Source: UMGS1251 sp036666555 | GTDB lineage: Bacteria; Bacillota; Clostridia; Lachnospirales; Lachnospiraceae | Direction: 5' to 3' | NCBI GenBank assembly: GCA_036666555.1 | Contig: JAVWVS010000010.1 | Coordinates: forward strand, 4,500 to 68,499 | DNA length: 64,000 nt | Translations under genes and position numbers: made by a program | Shown: positions 16,436-26,078 of the stretch, piece by piece | Position numbering within the stretch: the first letter of the stretch is position 1 | Layout: each line of letters begins with the position of its first letter | The notes under the pieces: generated by a model | What the model saw: only the letters and a program-made list of their open reading frames with translations | Database searches by the model: none | What the model was told of the DNA's origin: nothing

Positions 16436-19400
16436 CTACATACTTTTTAAGTTATTTATCATTCCAACAATGTCATATCCATACTTTTCACTAGTCGCCC
16501 AACCATAACCCCCTGGATTTTCTTTCTGTCCAAGCCATTGTACATATGGTGCACAACCTTTCTTCACCAAGTGAAATCTCGGATCTACACAAGTATTTTT
16601 TAATCCTTCTACTGATGCGTATGCTTTTAAATGTTGAATTTGTGCTCTTATTCCTGTTCTTACATCTGGAAAACTTGCTTTGTTGGCCTGTCCATTAACA
16701 TCCGTTGCCCCCAATCCGCAAAAGTTAAACTGGTCAATTGTAATAATACCACCAAATCTCAGCCACCCAGTCTCTTTCATTGTTTGAGTAAAAGCAACCT
16801 CCGCACGTACACCTTCTGCATTCGCTTCTTCACAAAAAATTTGACAGAATGTTTGTAAATCTCCCGCTCCTCCTTTGTTTAAATCATTTGCAGGATAATT
16901 CACCCCCGAAGCATTGAAATATCTCATCATTTGATCTACACTTGTTGTTGTTGCTCCCATAACTCGATACAACTCCGGCACGTTTACCATTTGACTTCCA
17001 GCTAATGCAAATGCAGTAGTTCCATTTCCATTATGCAGATAAACATGAACCTGATACAATCCCGAATGATTCTTATGATAGATGGCATCCACTGTTACTT
17101 TATAAGTCCCATCAACCTGCCTCGATGCCACATACCACTTAATATCACTTTGATTATCAGCACACCATACTGGAACTTGTATCTGCGTAACTCCAGATGG
17201 TGCAACAATATCTCGGATAATTACATCGAACGTACCTTGTATACTATTGTAGTTTTGTATGCTGGTCACAGCAGTAGGCGGTGTTACTCTAAAGGATGTT
17301 GTTCCTAAAAATCGTTCTGTTTCATCTGACAATGTCGCATATACATGGGCTTCGTAAGCGCCTGCAGTTTTATGTCTACTAATCTCTGCGGTTGCAATCC
17401 ATGCGCCTTGGGCGTTTTGTTCTCCTGAATACCACACAACATCATCCTGATCGCCTTGTAAACTCCACGTTGCAAACTTCACAGCTCGAATACTTCCCAA
17501 CCTTCCAACATTAGTCGCACTCAAAGCATATCTTGTTTCATTCCCTGATATGTCTGACGCACTTATACCAATATTAGGTAAATCCACGATGGTTTCCATT
17601 CCTTTAAATCCTACCAATCCATTCTTCGCAGTTACATAGGTATGAATCTTATAAGTACCACTTGCATACTTGTGATTCGCTATATTGACATTCACCTTAT
17701 AACTTCCGTCTGCCTGTCTCTGCGCAGTATACCATTGAATGTCACTCTGATCATTCGCACACCATATGGGAATTTGCACCTGTGCAATTCCAGAAGTTGC
17801 TTCAATACCACTGATAGAAACTTCAAATGTTCCATTGTTTTTTTGATAATTTACCACTTCTAATTTTTTTACAATAACATCCTTTACAGTAAATGAACTC
17901 GTTCCCAAAAATCGTTCCGTTCCATCTTCAAGTATTGCATATGCATGGACCGCATACTTTCCCGCAGTCTTATGTCTACTTATATTCGCCGTTGCATTCC
18001 ATACCCCTTGTTCACTCTGAGTACCAGAATACCACACAACATCATCTTGACCACCTTGTAAACTCCACGTTGCAAATCTCACCGCCCGAATATTTCCCAG
18101 TCTTCCTACATTAGACGCTGACAAACCAAAATTTGTCTCGTTACCAGATATATCAAAAGTACTTATTGCAACATCTGTACTAACAGCAGATATTGGAAAT
18201 TCCATTCCATTAAAAATGGTAATGCCATTTCCTGATGTCGCATACATATGAATTTTATACATCCCTGCTGCATATTTATGCTGAGCTACATTGACACTCA
18301 CCTTATAATTCCCGTCCCGTTGTTTGATAGCCAAATGCCACACAAGATCACTTTGATCGTTAGCACACCATATGGGGATTTGTATTTGAGAAATCCCGGA
18401 TGGCGCATGTATCCCACTAACAATAACATCGAAAGTTCCTTTGTCTCTATCATAATTTACTACATTTAATTTTTCAGCAGTAATCCCTTTTATTTTAAAA
18501 GACGTTGTCCCTAAAAACCTTTGTGTACCATCTGCCATCGTAGCATAAGCATGTACCACATAATCTCCAGCCGTCTTATGTCTACTTATATTTACCGCTG
18601 TAGTCCATGCCCCTTGATTATTCTGAATTCCTGGATACCATACAATATCATCTTGTCCTCCTTGCAAACTCCATGCTGCAAAACTTACATTGCTAACGTT
18701 CCCAAGACTCCCTACATTTGCGGCTACTAATTCGTATTGTGTTTCATTTCCCGAACTATCAGAAGCACTTAATTTCACATTTACCGTCAATGCTGATACT
18801 GCAAACTCTGTTCCTTTAAAAATAGCTATTCCATTTCCAGCAGTTGCATACATATGTATTTTGTAAGTACCCACCGCATTTTTATGATTGGCAACATTTA
18901 CACTAACTTTATAGCTTCCATCGTTCTGTCTACTTGCCACGTACCATTTAATATCATTTTGATTATCTGCACACCACACTGGCACTTGTATTTGTGATAT
19001 ACCTGACGGAGAATGAATTCCACTTACAACAACATCAAAAGTTCCTTTTTCTTTGTTGTAATTTTGCACCTCTAAGCTGTCCACAGAAGGGGCATCCACC
19101 TTAAATACACTACTACCCAAAAACACTTCCGTTCCCTCGGTTGTTTTGCCATAAGCATGTACTTGATAGGTACCTTCCGTTTTGAAATCACTAATATTAA
19201 CAGTCCCCTTCCAAACATCTCCAGTTCTGACTGCATTACTCCATTTAACATCGTCTTGTCCATTTTTATCGCTCCAAGTAGCATATGTTACACTTGCTAA
19301 TTCACTGGACGAATTTGATATTTGAGTAGAAGTTGTATACTGCATTTGATTATTTCCGATTTCATTGGTTTTAACTATAGCAGATGCTTTTGCCATTGTA

Positions 19401-21061
19401 ACTGATGTATCACACAATAAATTTGGGCCGTTATACACATGTGCATAGTATAGGCCGGTAGCATTTTTATGATCAGATGTCTTTATATCCACATGAAAGG
19501 TGCCGCCTCCATCATTAATGGCCGTATACCACTTAATATCATCATCCTGTCCATTTTCTGCACTCCACGTTGGGATTTGAATGGACGAAGCTCCTATCAC
19601 TCCTGTGACCAGTACTCTAAACGTGCCTTGAAACTCATTCCTATTCACCACTGACACTTGTGGTTTTGAGCTACCATGTGTTAATCCATATTGCTGTGCA
19701 ATTCCTGTTGCATCTGCGATTCCAATCTTCTTGATAAAAGCTTCATCCTGTAACTTTGCAGCATCATTGGCATTATCCAGAAATGCATGTTCTACAATAA
19801 TTCCCGGAATCCCCGCCTCCTTGCACATAATGCTCGTGTTATAATAATCCGCCACACTACCGTCTGGATATTCTCCATCCTTTCCTGTTAATGTGGTATT
19901 CTTTATTTTTGCCCCACGATTTGGAAGTCCAAGCGCTGTTAATTGTGCCAGCATCTTATTTGCAAGTTGCTCCGCTTCCTGATGAAGATTCGGTCTATAG
20001 CTTTCATTTGGAATCCATATTTCCGCACCGGTTCCTCCACCGGAATTAAAATGAATATCCACATACAACCTTGCTCCCGCTGCAACTGCTTTATTAATTC
20101 GAGCTTCATTGTCGCTTCCCTTTGTAGTTCCCGGATTGGGGCACGCTTCCGAATCCCGAACCATATATACTCTAACACCACTATATTTTTCTAATTCTTC
20201 TTTACAATATTGCGCCACTTTTAGTGTCAGTTGCTCTTCTCTCAGTCCATGTCCTGATGCACCTGTATGAGTACTGTCATGACCGGCGCAAATTGCCACA
20301 ATAAACTCTCCTGCTCTAGATTCCGCTCCCCTTGCTCGTGAACGCGATGCGCCGTTCGAAAGCATAGCCGTTTGATTCGTATCTGCTTGGTTCAATACTT
20401 CTGCAACTACATTCTCTGTGGAATCGCCTGTTTGTTCAACGGCATTACCTGCTTCATCTATGGTATATGCAGTGACTCCCACCCCTGATTCTTCCGCTGG
20501 TTCCTTCACTGCTGCTTCCGCTGTCACTTTGTATCCGGTGACATTTTCCTCTTGGGAGAATAAAATCGTAGTTTCCCCTTCTTGTCCGCTTTGCTTATAT
20601 ATTACATTATCAAACTGATACTCATCTTCCAGCGCTTGATCATATGTCTTGGTAAACAACATCGTATTATCTGCAAATCCAGATGCTTCCAAAGATAATT
20701 TTTCACCAGTAATGCTGGAATGATAATTTAAGATTGCCTGCTCCGGTTTCACTGCCGTGTCCAAAAAAGCAATCACAATGTTTTGAGCACTTGGTGTTCT
20801 TACTACTTGTTCGTCTATGTATACATATTCAAATACGTCCTTCGCATTCTCTGGAATGACTTCTTTCACGTTCTCCTGAATGCCCTCTGCACTTGTTCCT
20901 TCTGTAGGTACCGTGTCTTTCTCCTGCGTTACTTCTTCAGTAGCAACTGGGTTGTCACTTGTTTGTGTGTTTGCATCTTCTGCCATGACCCACAGTCCTT
21001 GTGATGTACAAATTGTTAAAACCGTTAATAACAATGCAAGGCTTCTTTTTATTTTCCCCAT
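16436..21061 (-). CDS. Secreted bifunctional amidase/glucosaminidase with nine Bsp-like repeats
   Basis: This 1541-residue secreted wall hydrolase starts with a signal peptide (1-27, cut near VMA-ED). A strand-rich region reaches about 240, and an N-acetylmuramoyl-L-alanine amidase of the Amidase_3 family spans about 252-460. Likely zinc ligands are H261, E275 and H337, with catalytic E424 in IIVEHAF. Nine repeats of about 100 residues like the GBS Bsp repeat follow (467-1363). A C-terminal glucosaminidase-like domain (about 1365-1541) has the likely catalytic E1430 in TMKETGWLRFGG. It should cut both the peptide link and the glycan chain. No LPXTG or SLH anchor is seen, so the repeats probably bind the wall. 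It is the last gene of the dlt-like operon. Confidence 0.9.
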   Translation of the reverse strand: MGKIKRSLALLLTVLTICTSQGLWVMAEDANTQTSDNPVATEEVTQEKDTVPTEGTSAEGIQENVKEVIPENAKDVFEYVYIDEQVVRTPSAQNIVIAFLDTAVKPEQAILNYHSSITGEKLSLEASGFADNTMLFTKTYDQALEDEYQFDNVIYKQSGQEGETTILFSQEENVTGYKVTAEAAVKEPAEESGVGVTAYTIDEAGNAVEQTGDSTENVVAEVLNQADTNQTAMLSNGASRSRARGAESRAGEFIVAICAGHDSTHTGASGHGLREEQLTLKVAQYCKEELEKYSGVRVYMVRDSEACPNPGTTKGSDNEARINKAVAAGARLYVDIHFNSGGGTGAEIWIPNESYRPNLHQEAEQLANKMLAQLTALGLPNRGAKIKNTTLTGKDGEYPDGSVADYYNTSIMCKEAGIPGIIVEHAFLDNANDAAKLQDEAFIKKIGIADATGIAQQYGLTHGSSKPQVSVVNRNEFQGTFRVLVTGVIGASSIQIPTWSAENGQDDDIKWYTAINDGGGTFHVDIKTSDHKNATGLYYAHVYNGPNLLCDTSVTMAKASAIVKTNEIGNNQMQYTTSTQISNSSSELASVTYATWSDKNGQDDVKWSNAVRTGDVWKGTVNISDFKTEGTYQVHAYGKTTEGTEVFLGSSVFKVDAPSVDSLEVQNYNKEKGTFDVVVSGIHSPSGISQIQVPVWCADNQNDIKWYVASRQNDGSYKVSVNVANHKNAVGTYKIHMYATAGNGIAIFKGTEFAVSALTVNVKLSASDSSGNETQYELVAANVGSLGNVSNVSFAAWSLQGGQDDIVWYPGIQNNQGAWTTAVNISRHKTAGDYVVHAYATMADGTQRFLGTTSFKIKGITAEKLNVVNYDRDKGTFDVIVSGIHAPSGISQIQIPIWCANDQSDLVWHLAIKQRDGNYKVSVNVAQHKYAAGMYKIHMYATSGNGITIFNGMEFPISAVSTDVAISTFDISGNETNFGLSASNVGRLGNIRAVRFATWSLQGGQDDVVWYSGTQSEQGVWNATANISRHKTAGKYAVHAYAILEDGTERFLGTSSFTVKDVIVKKLEVVNYQKNNGTFEVSISGIEATSGIAQVQIPIWCANDQSDIQWYTAQRQADGSYKVNVNIANHKYASGTYKIHTYVTAKNGLVGFKGMETIVDLPNIGISASDISGNETRYALSATNVGRLGSIRAVKFATWSLQGDQDDVVWYSGEQNAQGAWIATAEISRHKTAGAYEAHVYATLSDETERFLGTTSFRVTPPTAVTSIQNYNSIQGTFDVIIRDIVAPSGVTQIQVPVWCADNQSDIKWYVASRQVDGTYKVTVDAIYHKNHSGLYQVHVYLHNGNGTTAFALAGSQMVNVPELYRVMGATTTSVDQMMRYFNASGVNYPANDLNKGGAGDLQTFCQIFCEEANAEGVRAEVAFTQTMKETGWLRFGGIITIDQFNFCGLGATDVNGQANKASFPDVRTGIRAQIQHLKAYASVEGLKNTCVDPRFHLVKKGCAPYVQWLGQKENPGGYGWATSEKYGYDIVGMINNLKSM
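16973..19663 (-). repeat. Nine tandem protein repeats of alternating type A and type B
   Basis: Repeats of about 100 codons start near residues 467, 564, 661, 761, 862, 963, 1063, 1164 and 1263. Odd units carry NYN..GTFDV..SGI and IQVPVWCADNQ.DIKWY. Even units carry SGNETxY, FATWSLQGGQDD and ISRHKTAG. The true period is thus an A+B pair of about 600 bases, and near-identical stretches between units make recombination-driven length change possible. Confidence 0.85.
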
Positions 21062-21138
21062 ATCTTCTACTCCTTTGTGCTTCTTCCCTATTAGCTTCTA
21101 TATAATTTATATCCTACCACAAAAATATTTTTTTGTAC

Positions 21139-22110
21139 CTATTTTTTTAAATATTCCCCCAGCACTTCTCCAAATTTCTCTGCAGCATCTCCATACATTT
21201 GTCCGTCATAATCATAATAGCTATTCATGCTTCTGTCGATTCCTACATCTTCCACATTGTTAAAATTGCGGTATGGAATTTTGTATTTTGTGGTTATCTC
21301 TTTAAAATATTGATCCGCATCTTGATAAATATCTGAATAATGCTCCAACGTCTCCTGCGATATTGGCAGAATCACTGCTACTAATTCAATTCCCTCTTTC
21401 TTACAATATTCCACTATTTTGTGAAAATACTGTTCCCTATCTTTTTTCACTTTTTTCCTATCCCACAGCACGATATTCAGACCGCCCTTATCCTCATTGG
21501 CTTGCCTTTTGTGATATAAAAATCCTTCTCCCCGATAATACTGCTCAGCCACGTTGCCTACTGTACTAGGGCTGTAATTCTGATATTCCTTACTTGTTTT
21601 TATCTGTAAATTTTCCTTCACTCTCCCTAGCCTATTCCTATGATAATACCATGGGAATAGAGCTGTACGAAAATCTGTTTTTCTGTATTTATTCCATCCA
21701 TATGACAATTTGTTCACAGATAACCCCAGTTCATTGTAGATAAACACCTCGTTTTTCCCACGTCCTTGCGGAACTACCCAATACCCGGGATCCAATTCAT
21801 AAATCAGCCGTTTTGGCTTTTGATACCGTTCCAATTCTTTAATTAAATAATAGCTGTCCACTGGAAATTCACTTGCCAGACATAGACTGGTGCTTTTTCT
21901 TCCAGTCACCCGATCTACCACCATTGGATTAATTCCTGCCAGTCCATGAGAGGTTCCAAAAAAAACATCATCGTACTTATTCTCACGGATATTATGAAGA
22001 TCTAACCTTGTAATACTGGAAGGAATCAATGCAAATTTACAGCCTTCACTGATTCCTATACAAACTATTAGAAAAACAATTACTTTTATCCAGCATCTTG
22101 CCATTTGCAT
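21139..22110 (-). CDS. SGNH/DltD-like membrane-anchored protein, paralog 1 (catalytic His replaced)
   Basis: The 323-residue protein has one N-terminal helix (about 5-27) and an outside SGNH-like domain with FFGTSHG (candidate nucleophile S54), YELDPGYW, and a late GQMYGDAAEKF. It is clearly a paralog of the next gene upstream, with the same order of motifs. At the late motif this copy has Q304 where the paralog has H303, so the expected Asp-His pair is broken. It may be an inactive partner or use another residue. In dlt systems DltD works with the MBOAT protein outside the membrane. A GGAGGGGG site precedes the ATG. Confidence 0.75.
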   Translation of the reverse strand: MQMARCWIKVIVFLIVCIGISEGCKFALIPSSITRLDLHNIRENKYDDVFFGTSHGLAGINPMVVDRVTGRKSTSLCLASEFPVDSYYLIKELERYQKPKRLIYELDPGYWVVPQGRGKNEVFIYNELGLSVNKLSYGWNKYRKTDFRTALFPWYYHRNRLGRVKENLQIKTSKEYQNYSPSTVGNVAEQYYRGEGFLYHKRQANEDKGGLNIVLWDRKKVKKDREQYFHKIVEYCKKEGIELVAVILPISQETLEHYSDIYQDADQYFKEITTKYKIPYRNFNNVEDVGIDRSMNSYYDYDGQMYGDAAEKFGEVLGEYLKK

Positions 22111-22125
22111 TCTTCCCCCTCCATC

Positions 22126-23100
22126 TTATTTTTCTTTCAACAAGTATGCACCCAGCACTTTGCTAAATCGCTCTGCTGCATCTCCATACATATGACCTTC
22201 ACTATCCCAATAATTATCATCCTGATTATCAATTCGTCGATCCTCTATCATATTAAAATCCAAATAGTTGATTTTCTTTTCTTTAAACAGTTTGCTATAA
22301 TACTGATGAGCATTCTCATATCCTTCCGGATGTCCTTCTATAGTCTCCTTGGGTGCTGGCAGAGTAATTACCAACAGTTCTATTTTTTCGTCTTTACAAT
22401 ATTGTATGATTCGTTCCAGATCCTCTTCCCTATCCTTCTTCACTGCCTCTTTACACCACGATAGGTAAGTTCCATCTTTTTTTAATGGTTCCTCCCTTCG
22501 ATGATGGTATTGAAACCCTTCCGGCATATATTCTGCCGTTTGATCACTGGCAACAATGGAATCATAATTTTGATACGGCTTCGATAGTTTCATTTTTACC
22601 GTATCTTTTACTTCTCGATATCCATTGCGGTAAAATAACCAGGGAAAGAAAAATAACCGTAAATCATCTTCCATATATTTGTCCAAATAATACTCTACTT
22701 TTATTTTTGACAATGCCATTTCATTATAAAGAAATGGATTGTTGATTCCCTGATAATCTTCCACGGTATAGTAGCTCGGATCTAATTCGTAGATGAATCG
22801 TTTTGGTTTTCCTTTTTTACAAGCATATTGCAATAAATAAAAATCATCCAGCGGGAAAACACTGCCCAGGCAAAGACTCGTTGTCTTTCTTCCCGTTACA
22901 CTTTCTACCTGCTGTGGACTGATTCCTGCGAATCCTCTGGATGTCCCAAAGAAAATATCTTCATACTGATTTTCTTCTATATTATGAATATCCAGTCTGG
23001 CAAATGTGGCCGGCATCAATCCAAATCCCAATGCTTCATTCAGCATGATACAGACAAGTATGAATGCAATAGCTCGTATCCATCCCTTAGAATTGTGCAT
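22126..23100 (-). CDS. SGNH/DltD-like membrane-anchored protein, paralog 2
   Basis: The 324-residue protein has one N-terminal helix and an outside SGNH-like domain. FFGTSRG holds the candidate nucleophile S54, and WDSEGHMYGDAAERF near the C-terminus supplies a likely D299/H303 pair. The ATG at 23098-23100 is chosen because GGAGG lies 8 bases upstream; the longer GTG start would place that site inside the gene. It overlaps the end of the MBOAT gene, suggesting translational coupling. Proteins of this type finish the transfer of an acyl group brought out by an MBOAT, as DltD does for D-alanine. Confidence 0.8.
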   Translation of the reverse strand: MHNSKGWIRAIAFILVCIMLNEALGFGLMPATFARLDIHNIEENQYEDIFFGTSRGFAGISPQQVESVTGRKTTSLCLGSVFPLDDFYLLQYACKKGKPKRFIYELDPSYYTVEDYQGINNPFLYNEMALSKIKVEYYLDKYMEDDLRLFFFPWLFYRNGYREVKDTVKMKLSKPYQNYDSIVASDQTAEYMPEGFQYHHRREEPLKKDGTYLSWCKEAVKKDREEDLERIIQYCKDEKIELLVITLPAPKETIEGHPEGYENAHQYYSKLFKEKKINYLDFNMIEDRRIDNQDDNYWDSEGHMYGDAAERFSKVLGAYLLKEK

Positions 23101-24613
23101 AGATAAATCCTCCACCACCTGTGGTAATAAACCCTAAAAATGGCAATGCAAAAATCAGCATCAGATACACAGCCCATCTCACCAGCAATGGCTTAGCCCC
23201 CAGGCTTTTTCGGATTTCCACCCCATTTTCCTGTAAAAGGCTGATGATGAACACCGTCACACATCCAATAGCTAATATGGCATAGTCCAGTTTATCCAGT
23301 CCCAGTGTCAAGAGTGTTCCATCAGTAAGCGTCTTCATTGTAAATCCGGTTACCGTGTTTTTCATCATGGTAAACGCTGCCGATAAACTAACTGCCATAT
23401 CAAAATACCAGCTGATATTCACCAACAAGAAGGTGCGTAGTATCCGTACCACATGCCATGGTTTGGATTTGGGATTGATATGGGCCACTGCAAATCCTTT
23501 TTGGAAGGCAGGTGCCAGCAAGCTGCTTAGGGCAATCAGAAGTCCATTGTAAAGACCATAGACAATATATTTCCATGCAGCACCATGCCACACGCCCACC
23601 ACCAAGAATACAATGATATTCGCCAGTGCAATGGGAATGACTCTTCCGGTTTTTTTCCCACACACTTTTTTGGAAATTTTCCCAAAGCGTCCCATCCATT
23701 TAGAAAGTGACAACGGATAAAAAATATAGTCTTTCATCCACGTACCCAAAGTAATGTGCCAGCGATGCCAAAAGTCTGTAATGGAAACAGCAAAATAAGG
23801 ACGTTTGAAGTTCTGGTCCAGATGAATTCCAAAGATTTCGGATACCCCTCGGATCACATCGATTCCTCCGGAAAAGTCTGCGTAAAGCTGTATCGAATAA
23901 CATAATACCGCTGTCACTACCGTAACGCCGGTGTATTGGGTATGATTTTGAAATACTTGATTTACTACTACGGCTGCTCGGTCAGCCAATACCATTTTCT
24001 TGAAATATCCCCACAGCATCAACTGTAGACCATGCTGTACTCTCACTAGGTCAAAGGTATGTTTCTCATAAAACTGGTGCGCCAGCTTATCAAATCGTCC
24101 TATAGGGCCTTGCAACAACTGCGGAAAGAAAGAGACAAACAGCGCAAATCGAAATGGATTGCGCTCCGGTTTATATTTTCCCCAGTACACGTCCAAAAGA
24201 TAGCCCATGGACTGAAATGTATAAAAAGAAATCCCCAGTGGCAGGATTAGTTTTTGGAAGGTCAGATGACTGCCTGCAATAGCATTGATATTCTCAATAG
24301 CAAAATTAGTGTACTTTAAGACAGCCAACATGCCAAAATTCAAAAAAAGCGTCAAGACCAGTACACGGCGCTTTTTCTTTTTCTTCTCTTTTTTATCTTC
24401 CGACGTTTCCTGAATACGATTCAGCCACATCCCCGCTCCGTATGTGGTCAGGGTGCTGAACAACAAAAAGCATACGATTTTCACACCGGAAGAAATATAG
24501 TAAATATAACTAAAAAGTAAAAGCCAGCACCATTGATATTTTTTGGGAATCAAATAATACCCAATTGCTGCAATACACACAAATAACAAAAACTCCATCG
24601 AGATCAGTGACAT
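23087..24613 (-). CDS. MBOAT family O-acyltransferase (DltB-like)
   Basis: The 508-residue protein has about 11 membrane helices and the MBOAT landmarks. These are LPLGISFYTFQSMGYLLDVY, FFPQLLQGPIGRF, YADFSGGIDVIRG, the WHRWHITLGTWMKDYIFYPLS stretch (read as separate short motifs), and the invariant His of VVGVWHGAAW. MBOAT proteins pass an acyl group from a carrier thioester inside the cell to an acceptor outside. Here the donor is most likely the carrier protein encoded 15 bases upstream. Two SGNH-like genes follow directly. The set is dlt-like, but the acyl group is unknown because of the extra decarboxylase gene. Confidence 0.93.
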   Translation of the reverse strand: MSLISMEFLLFVCIAAIGYYLIPKKYQWCWLLLFSYIYYISSGVKIVCFLLFSTLTTYGAGMWLNRIQETSEDKKEKKKKKRRVLVLTLFLNFGMLAVLKYTNFAIENINAIAGSHLTFQKLILPLGISFYTFQSMGYLLDVYWGKYKPERNPFRFALFVSFFPQLLQGPIGRFDKLAHQFYEKHTFDLVRVQHGLQLMLWGYFKKMVLADRAAVVVNQVFQNHTQYTGVTVVTAVLCYSIQLYADFSGGIDVIRGVSEIFGIHLDQNFKRPYFAVSITDFWHRWHITLGTWMKDYIFYPLSLSKWMGRFGKISKKVCGKKTGRVIPIALANIIVFLVVGVWHGAAWKYIVYGLYNGLLIALSSLLAPAFQKGFAVAHINPKSKPWHVVRILRTFLLVNISWYFDMAVSLSAAFTMMKNTVTGFTMKTLTDGTLLTLGLDKLDYAILAIGCVTVFIISLLQENGVEIRKSLGAKPLLVRWAVYLMLIFALPFLGFITTGGGGFIYAQF

Positions 24614-24628
24614 CTTTTTCCTCCAGAT

Positions 24629-24859
24629 TTAGGCCTCGTCTTGTAGGCGTTGTACCATTGCCCATAAAGCCGCTGCTGAATTAAAGTTCTCCGGAATAAT
24701 CTCTGCCGGTGTCACTTCCACACCAAATTCCTCTTCTAGTTCTCCTACGATGGACAGAATTGCAAAAGATTCTAATATTTCGTCATCAATTAACGTAGTA
24801 CAATTTTCATAATCTGCATCCGGTTGAATCTCTCTTAATATTTCTAATAATTTTTCCAT
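24629..24859 (-). CDS. Acyl/aminoacyl carrier protein (DltC-like)
   Basis: The 76-residue acidic protein has the four-helix carrier-protein pattern. The phosphopantetheine site is S31 in the motif DDEILESFAIL, followed by VGELEEEFGVEVTPAEI. The length is normal for DltC or a discrete ACP. It should be loaded by the adenylating enzyme two genes upstream and deliver its cargo to the MBOAT protein. The gene is 21 bases after the decarboxylase-like gene and 15 bases before the MBOAT gene. Confidence 0.93.
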   Translation of the reverse strand: MEKLLEILREIQPDADYENCTTLIDDEILESFAILSIVGELEEEFGVEVTPAEIIPENFNSAAALWAMVQRLQDEA

Positions 24860-24880
24860 ATCATTTACCTCTTTCTTTTC

Positions 24881-26077
24881 TTAAATGGAATTCAAAACAT
24901 GGGTTGGCTGCCTCTTGCGCATGGGTTGTATGCCTTGTGGATGCTTATAAAACAACACATTGGGAAGGTCTCTGCTTAAGAACAAATAAATCCCCTCAGT
25001 AACCGAATAGGCCCCTACTCTTTGAAACACTAATATATCATTTACTTTCGGGTTTTGCAACGGCAAATGTTTCACTATCACATCGGAAACAGTACAGAGT
25101 GCTCCACAGATATTCCATTCGCTGATGGCTTCCTCATTACGGTCTATACTGGTTTTTTCTTCCTCTCTAATGTGTTCGTACATCGGAATCTTCATGGCCA
25201 TAGTCTGTCCATAATAATTCAGGTGATGAATTCCTCCATCCATAATACAGTAATTTTCTCCCTGATTTTTCTTCTGATCCACAATAGACGTAAGGTAATA
25301 ACCGCATTCCGCCACCATATACCGTCCCATTTCCAACGTAATTCTCCCTCGGAACTTCATCTGCTCTAGCAGCTTGGAAAATGCTGTTAACAGTTTTTCA
25401 TCATCCATGGGCTCTTCTTTTTGAAAATAAGGTACGTAAAATCCAGGTCCATATTCCAATTCCTCTGCCTGGAACCCGTATTGTGCTTGCAACGTTTCTA
25501 GCAATGTATCCAAGGTAATCAGTTCTTTTTCTATCTTAGACAGCTTCTTTTTTTGGGTACCGGAATAGTATTGCAGTCCTGCCAGATGAATCTCCGGATA
25601 GTTCGCCCGCTCTGCTACCATACGGCATACTTCCTCTGGCACTACCCCGAACTGATTGCCACTGGTAACACGAATCAATGCGGTAATCACATTTCCGGTT
25701 TCTTTTGCACACGCGGATAAGATGTCCAGATGGTTCTGGGATTCAATGGTAAATATCCCCTTCCCTCCGTAGGTATGCATTGCTCGCAAAATATCTTTCT
25801 TTTCTTTATAAACACCGGAGAGTACGATCTTTTCCATCGAAATCTGATTTTGTTCACAGATACAAAATTCTCCCGGAGAGCAGACCTCGAATCGCTCCAC
25901 CAGCGTATCCATGGGCTTTACCAAAAATGGATTGGCTTTCATTGCATAGCACAGATGCACTTGTGGTCCAAGGATCTCTTTCATCATTTTCAATCGTTTT
26001 TCTAATACATCCAAGTCAAATACATAGGACGGTGTCCCATATTGTTTTGCAATTTCTCTCCACTGATTGGGTTCCAT
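24881..26077 (-). CDS. Fold-III PLP enzyme, decarboxylase-like (LysA/BtrK relative)
   Basis: The 398-residue protein has the alanine-racemase/DAP-decarboxylase barrel with the PLP lysine K47 in CYAMKANP and a C-terminal beta domain with C328 in GALCTVSDV. Several canonical residues differ. The barrel motif reads GLQYYSGTQ instead of the His-containing GLHxHxGSQ, the phosphate loop reads YGPGFYVPYF without GGG, and CESGD is CTVSD. It is therefore unlikely to be a true diaminopimelate decarboxylase. BtrK, a relative, decarboxylates glutamate held on a carrier protein. The carrier gene is next door, so that mode is plausible; a free amino acid substrate or a racemase is the alternative. The ATG at 26075-26077 has GGAGG 6 bases upstream. 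Confidence 0.82.
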   Translation of the reverse strand: MEPNQWREIAKQYGTPSYVFDLDVLEKRLKMMKEILGPQVHLCYAMKANPFLVKPMDTLVERFEVCSPGEFCICEQNQISMEKIVLSGVYKEKKDILRAMHTYGGKGIFTIESQNHLDILSACAKETGNVITALIRVTSGNQFGVVPEEVCRMVAERANYPEIHLAGLQYYSGTQKKKLSKIEKELITLDTLLETLQAQYGFQAEELEYGPGFYVPYFQKEEPMDDEKLLTAFSKLLEQMKFRGRITLEMGRYMVAECGYYLTSIVDQKKNQGENYCIMDGGIHHLNYYGQTMAMKIPMYEHIREEEKTSIDRNEEAISEWNICGALCTVSDVIVKHLPLQNPKVNDILVFQRVGAYSVTEGIYLFLSRDLPNVLFYKHPQGIQPMRKRQPTHVLNSI

Positions 26078-26078
26078 A

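Noticed and set aside
16973..19663. Repeated DNA that could suggest a CRISPR array or satellite
   Set aside because: Units are about 300 bases, in frame and encode protein repeats; there are no short palindromic repeats with spacers.
24881..26077. Labelling the PLP enzyme as lysA, the lysine biosynthesis gene
   Set aside because: Key substrate-binding residues differ and the gene is tightly bound to a carrier-protein operon.
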